Part shown: in pieces, positions 22,800-23,538 of the stretch
How positions within the stretch are numbered: position 1 is the first letter of the stretch
How the letters are laid out: every line of letters starts with the position of its first letter
Source: DATKLX01 sp035542155
Lineage (GTDB): Bacteria > Chloroflexota > Anaerolineae > Anaerolineales > Anaerolineaceae
Assembly: GCA_035542155.1 (NCBI GenBank)
Contig: DATKLX010000103.1
Location: forward strand, 1 to 23,538
Reading direction: 5' to 3'
DNA: 23,538 nt
The notes under the pieces: model-generated
What the model saw: only the letters and a program-made list of their open reading frames with translations
The model's database searches: none
Told to the model about the DNA's origin: nothing
Made by a program: the position numbers and the translations under genes

Positions 22800-23210
22800 T
22801 TAACTGTTGGCGCTGTAACCAGGTCCTTTCGTGAAGTAATCATAATTTGGCTGGTTGTCCCTGGTCAGGTCGAGCACTTCACCCGCCTTCAGGGTTCGCA
22901 CCGCCTCCAGGTGAACCGGCTCGCCGTGGTGGTCTGTCCCATCGTAGACCTCTGTATATCCGGGCGTGCCGTCCGGCATGGAGACCATCTCCCCGCCCTT
23001 TGCCTTATAAGCGGTGGGCACTTCGTCTTCAGGGAAAATCGCGGCGAACGGGCATTCGGGGATGCACGCGCCGCAGTCGATGCAGGTGTCAGGATCAATA
23101 TAGAACCAGGGCCAGTCCTCTTGAGGCTTGCCAGGGACAATGCACTCTACCGGGCAAACGGTTACGCATCCGCCATCGCGCAAGCACAAGCTGGTGATAA
23201 TATGGGTCAT
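22800..23210 (-). CDS. Ferredoxin family protein with two Fe-S motifs and a C-terminal extension
   Basis: 136 residues. The first cysteine group is Cys9, Cys15, Cys19-Pro and Cys23 (CLRDGGCVTVCPVECI). It lacks the second Cys of a standard CxxCxxCxxxCP and so resembles the 3Fe-4S half of seven-iron ferredoxins such as FdxA, but with 5 instead of 7 residues between the first two. The second is a full CIDCGACIPECP motif at about 43-54, followed by FAAIFPEDEVP as in FdxA. The last 70 residues are polar, rich in Gly, Asp and Thr, without cysteine. It probably carries electrons in the cytoplasm; the partner is unknown. GGAGG lies 5 bases before ATG 23210, and a near-consensus promoter is at 23309-23337. 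Confidence 0.88.
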   Translation of the reverse strand: MTHIITSLCLRDGGCVTVCPVECIVPGKPQEDWPWFYIDPDTCIDCGACIPECPFAAIFPEDEVPTAYKAKGGEMVSMPDGTPGYTEVYDGTDHHGEPVHLEAVRTLKAGEVLDLTRDNQPNYDYFTKGPGYSANS

Positions 23211-23289
23211 AGTTCCTCCGGTAATGGATGTGTTTGAGAATGATCAGGTACAATAGATTTCTTGAGGATGGTAAGGTACCGGTTAAAAA

Positions 23290-23309
23290 TACCAAAAAGC
23301 TACCAAAAA
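23290..23309. repeat. Tandem direct repeat at the ferredoxin transcription start
   Basis: TACCAAAAA occurs at 23290-23298 and 23301-23309, an 11-base period (about one helical turn). The predicted ferredoxin start site is near 23302. It may be an operator; seen directly, function inferred. Confidence 0.45.
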
Positions 23310-23337
23310 TTGTAGCCTTCGATTTAGACTTTGTCAA
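23309..23337 (-). promoter_or_regulatory. Near-consensus promoter for the ferredoxin gene
   Basis: Minus strand TTGACA (23337-23332), 17-base spacer, TACAAT (23314-23309). It gives a leader of about 90 bases, long enough for regulation, before ATG 23210. Confidence 0.78.
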
Positions 23338-23360
23338 GCAAAATAGTAAAGGATTTTGTT

Positions 23361-23538
23361 TTGTCCTCTGATCGCCCACCCATTCCACCTTCGATCGCCA
23401 TCTGGTTCGGTATACTGGCCGTCTCCACCGCCTCCATCTTCATCCGCTTTGCCCAGAAGGAAGCCCCCTCTCTCACCATTGCTGCTTGTCGCCTGACCCT
23501 GGCTACACTGATCCTGGCTCCAATCGCCATCGGCAGAT
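23361..23538 (+). CDS. EamA/DMT-family transporter (partial, N-terminus)
   Basis: The last 178 bases encode the start of a membrane protein: SSDRPPIPPSIAIWFGILAV, a first helix containing AVSTASIFIRFAQ, then EAPSLTIAACRLTLATLILAPIAI. The small-residue helix followed by a polar FIRFAQKEAPSL turn and an RLTLATLIL helix matches the first repeat of EamA (drug/metabolite transporter) proteins. The substrate cannot be told. The likely start is TTG 23361, with AAAGGA (23348-23353) 7 bases upstream; no ATG is available. It runs off the right edge and diverges from the ferredoxin gene. Confidence 0.7.
   Translation, partial: MSSDRPPIPPSIAIWFGILAVSTASIFIRFAQKEAPSLTIAACRLTLATLILAPIAIGR

Overview
The window looks like a chromosomal segment from a Chloroflexota bacterium, most likely of the class Anaerolineae. 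This lineage call is an inference. It rests on a Tad pilus cluster with no secretin gene (as expected for a one-membrane cell), a receiver-domain CpaE, an SPFH protein with a C-terminal excisionase-type helix-turn-helix, a membrane-anchored baseplate-J-like protein next to ruvX-mltG, and a polyphosphate-glucokinase-type ROK kinase. No rRNA, tRNA, transposase, integrase, phage gene or CRISPR array was recognised, and the gene content is housekeeping plus one surface-appendage locus.

Left arm (1-4454). A type 2 isopentenyl-diphosphate isomerase gene is cut by the left edge and diverges from a stand-alone acyl carrier protein gene. A bidirectional hairpin separates the carrier protein from sucCD (succinyl-CoA synthetase, minus strand). 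Upstream of sucCD, on the same strand, is a two-gene unit: a 181-residue unknown protein followed by the SPFH-HTH fusion.

Pilus region (4523-11794). A 48-residue Flp pilin gene has its own promoter element, strong ribosome binding site and terminator. After it come cpaB, a receiver-CpaE ATPase, cpaF, tadB, tadC and then a ComF phosphoribosyltransferase gene. Together CpaB, CpaE, CpaF, TadB and TadC would form the cytoplasmic and inner-membrane motor for a Flp-type pilus. The prepilin peptidase and minor pilins are not in this window.

Central region (11889-17192). Long-form ribosome hibernation factor hpf is followed by folE, which converges on folB-folK (folate pathway). folB and folK lie in one reading frame separated by a single TGA. 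A 68-residue CxxC metal-binding (HMA) protein has a near-consensus promoter with a perfect inverted repeat directly after the -10. Transketolase and RpiB form a non-oxidative pentose-phosphate pair closed by a terminator.

Right arm (17343-23538). A baseplate-J-like membrane protein, ruvX and mltG are tightly packed, followed by ppgK. A fumarase/aspartase-family lyase gene converges on ppgK with a 51-bp overlap, and a modified 2x[Fe-S] ferredoxin gene lies upstream of it. The right edge cuts the start of an EamA/DMT transporter gene transcribed away from the ferredoxin. Every gap between genes is under 300 bases. Promoters, terminators and inverted repeats seen in the gaps are listed individually.
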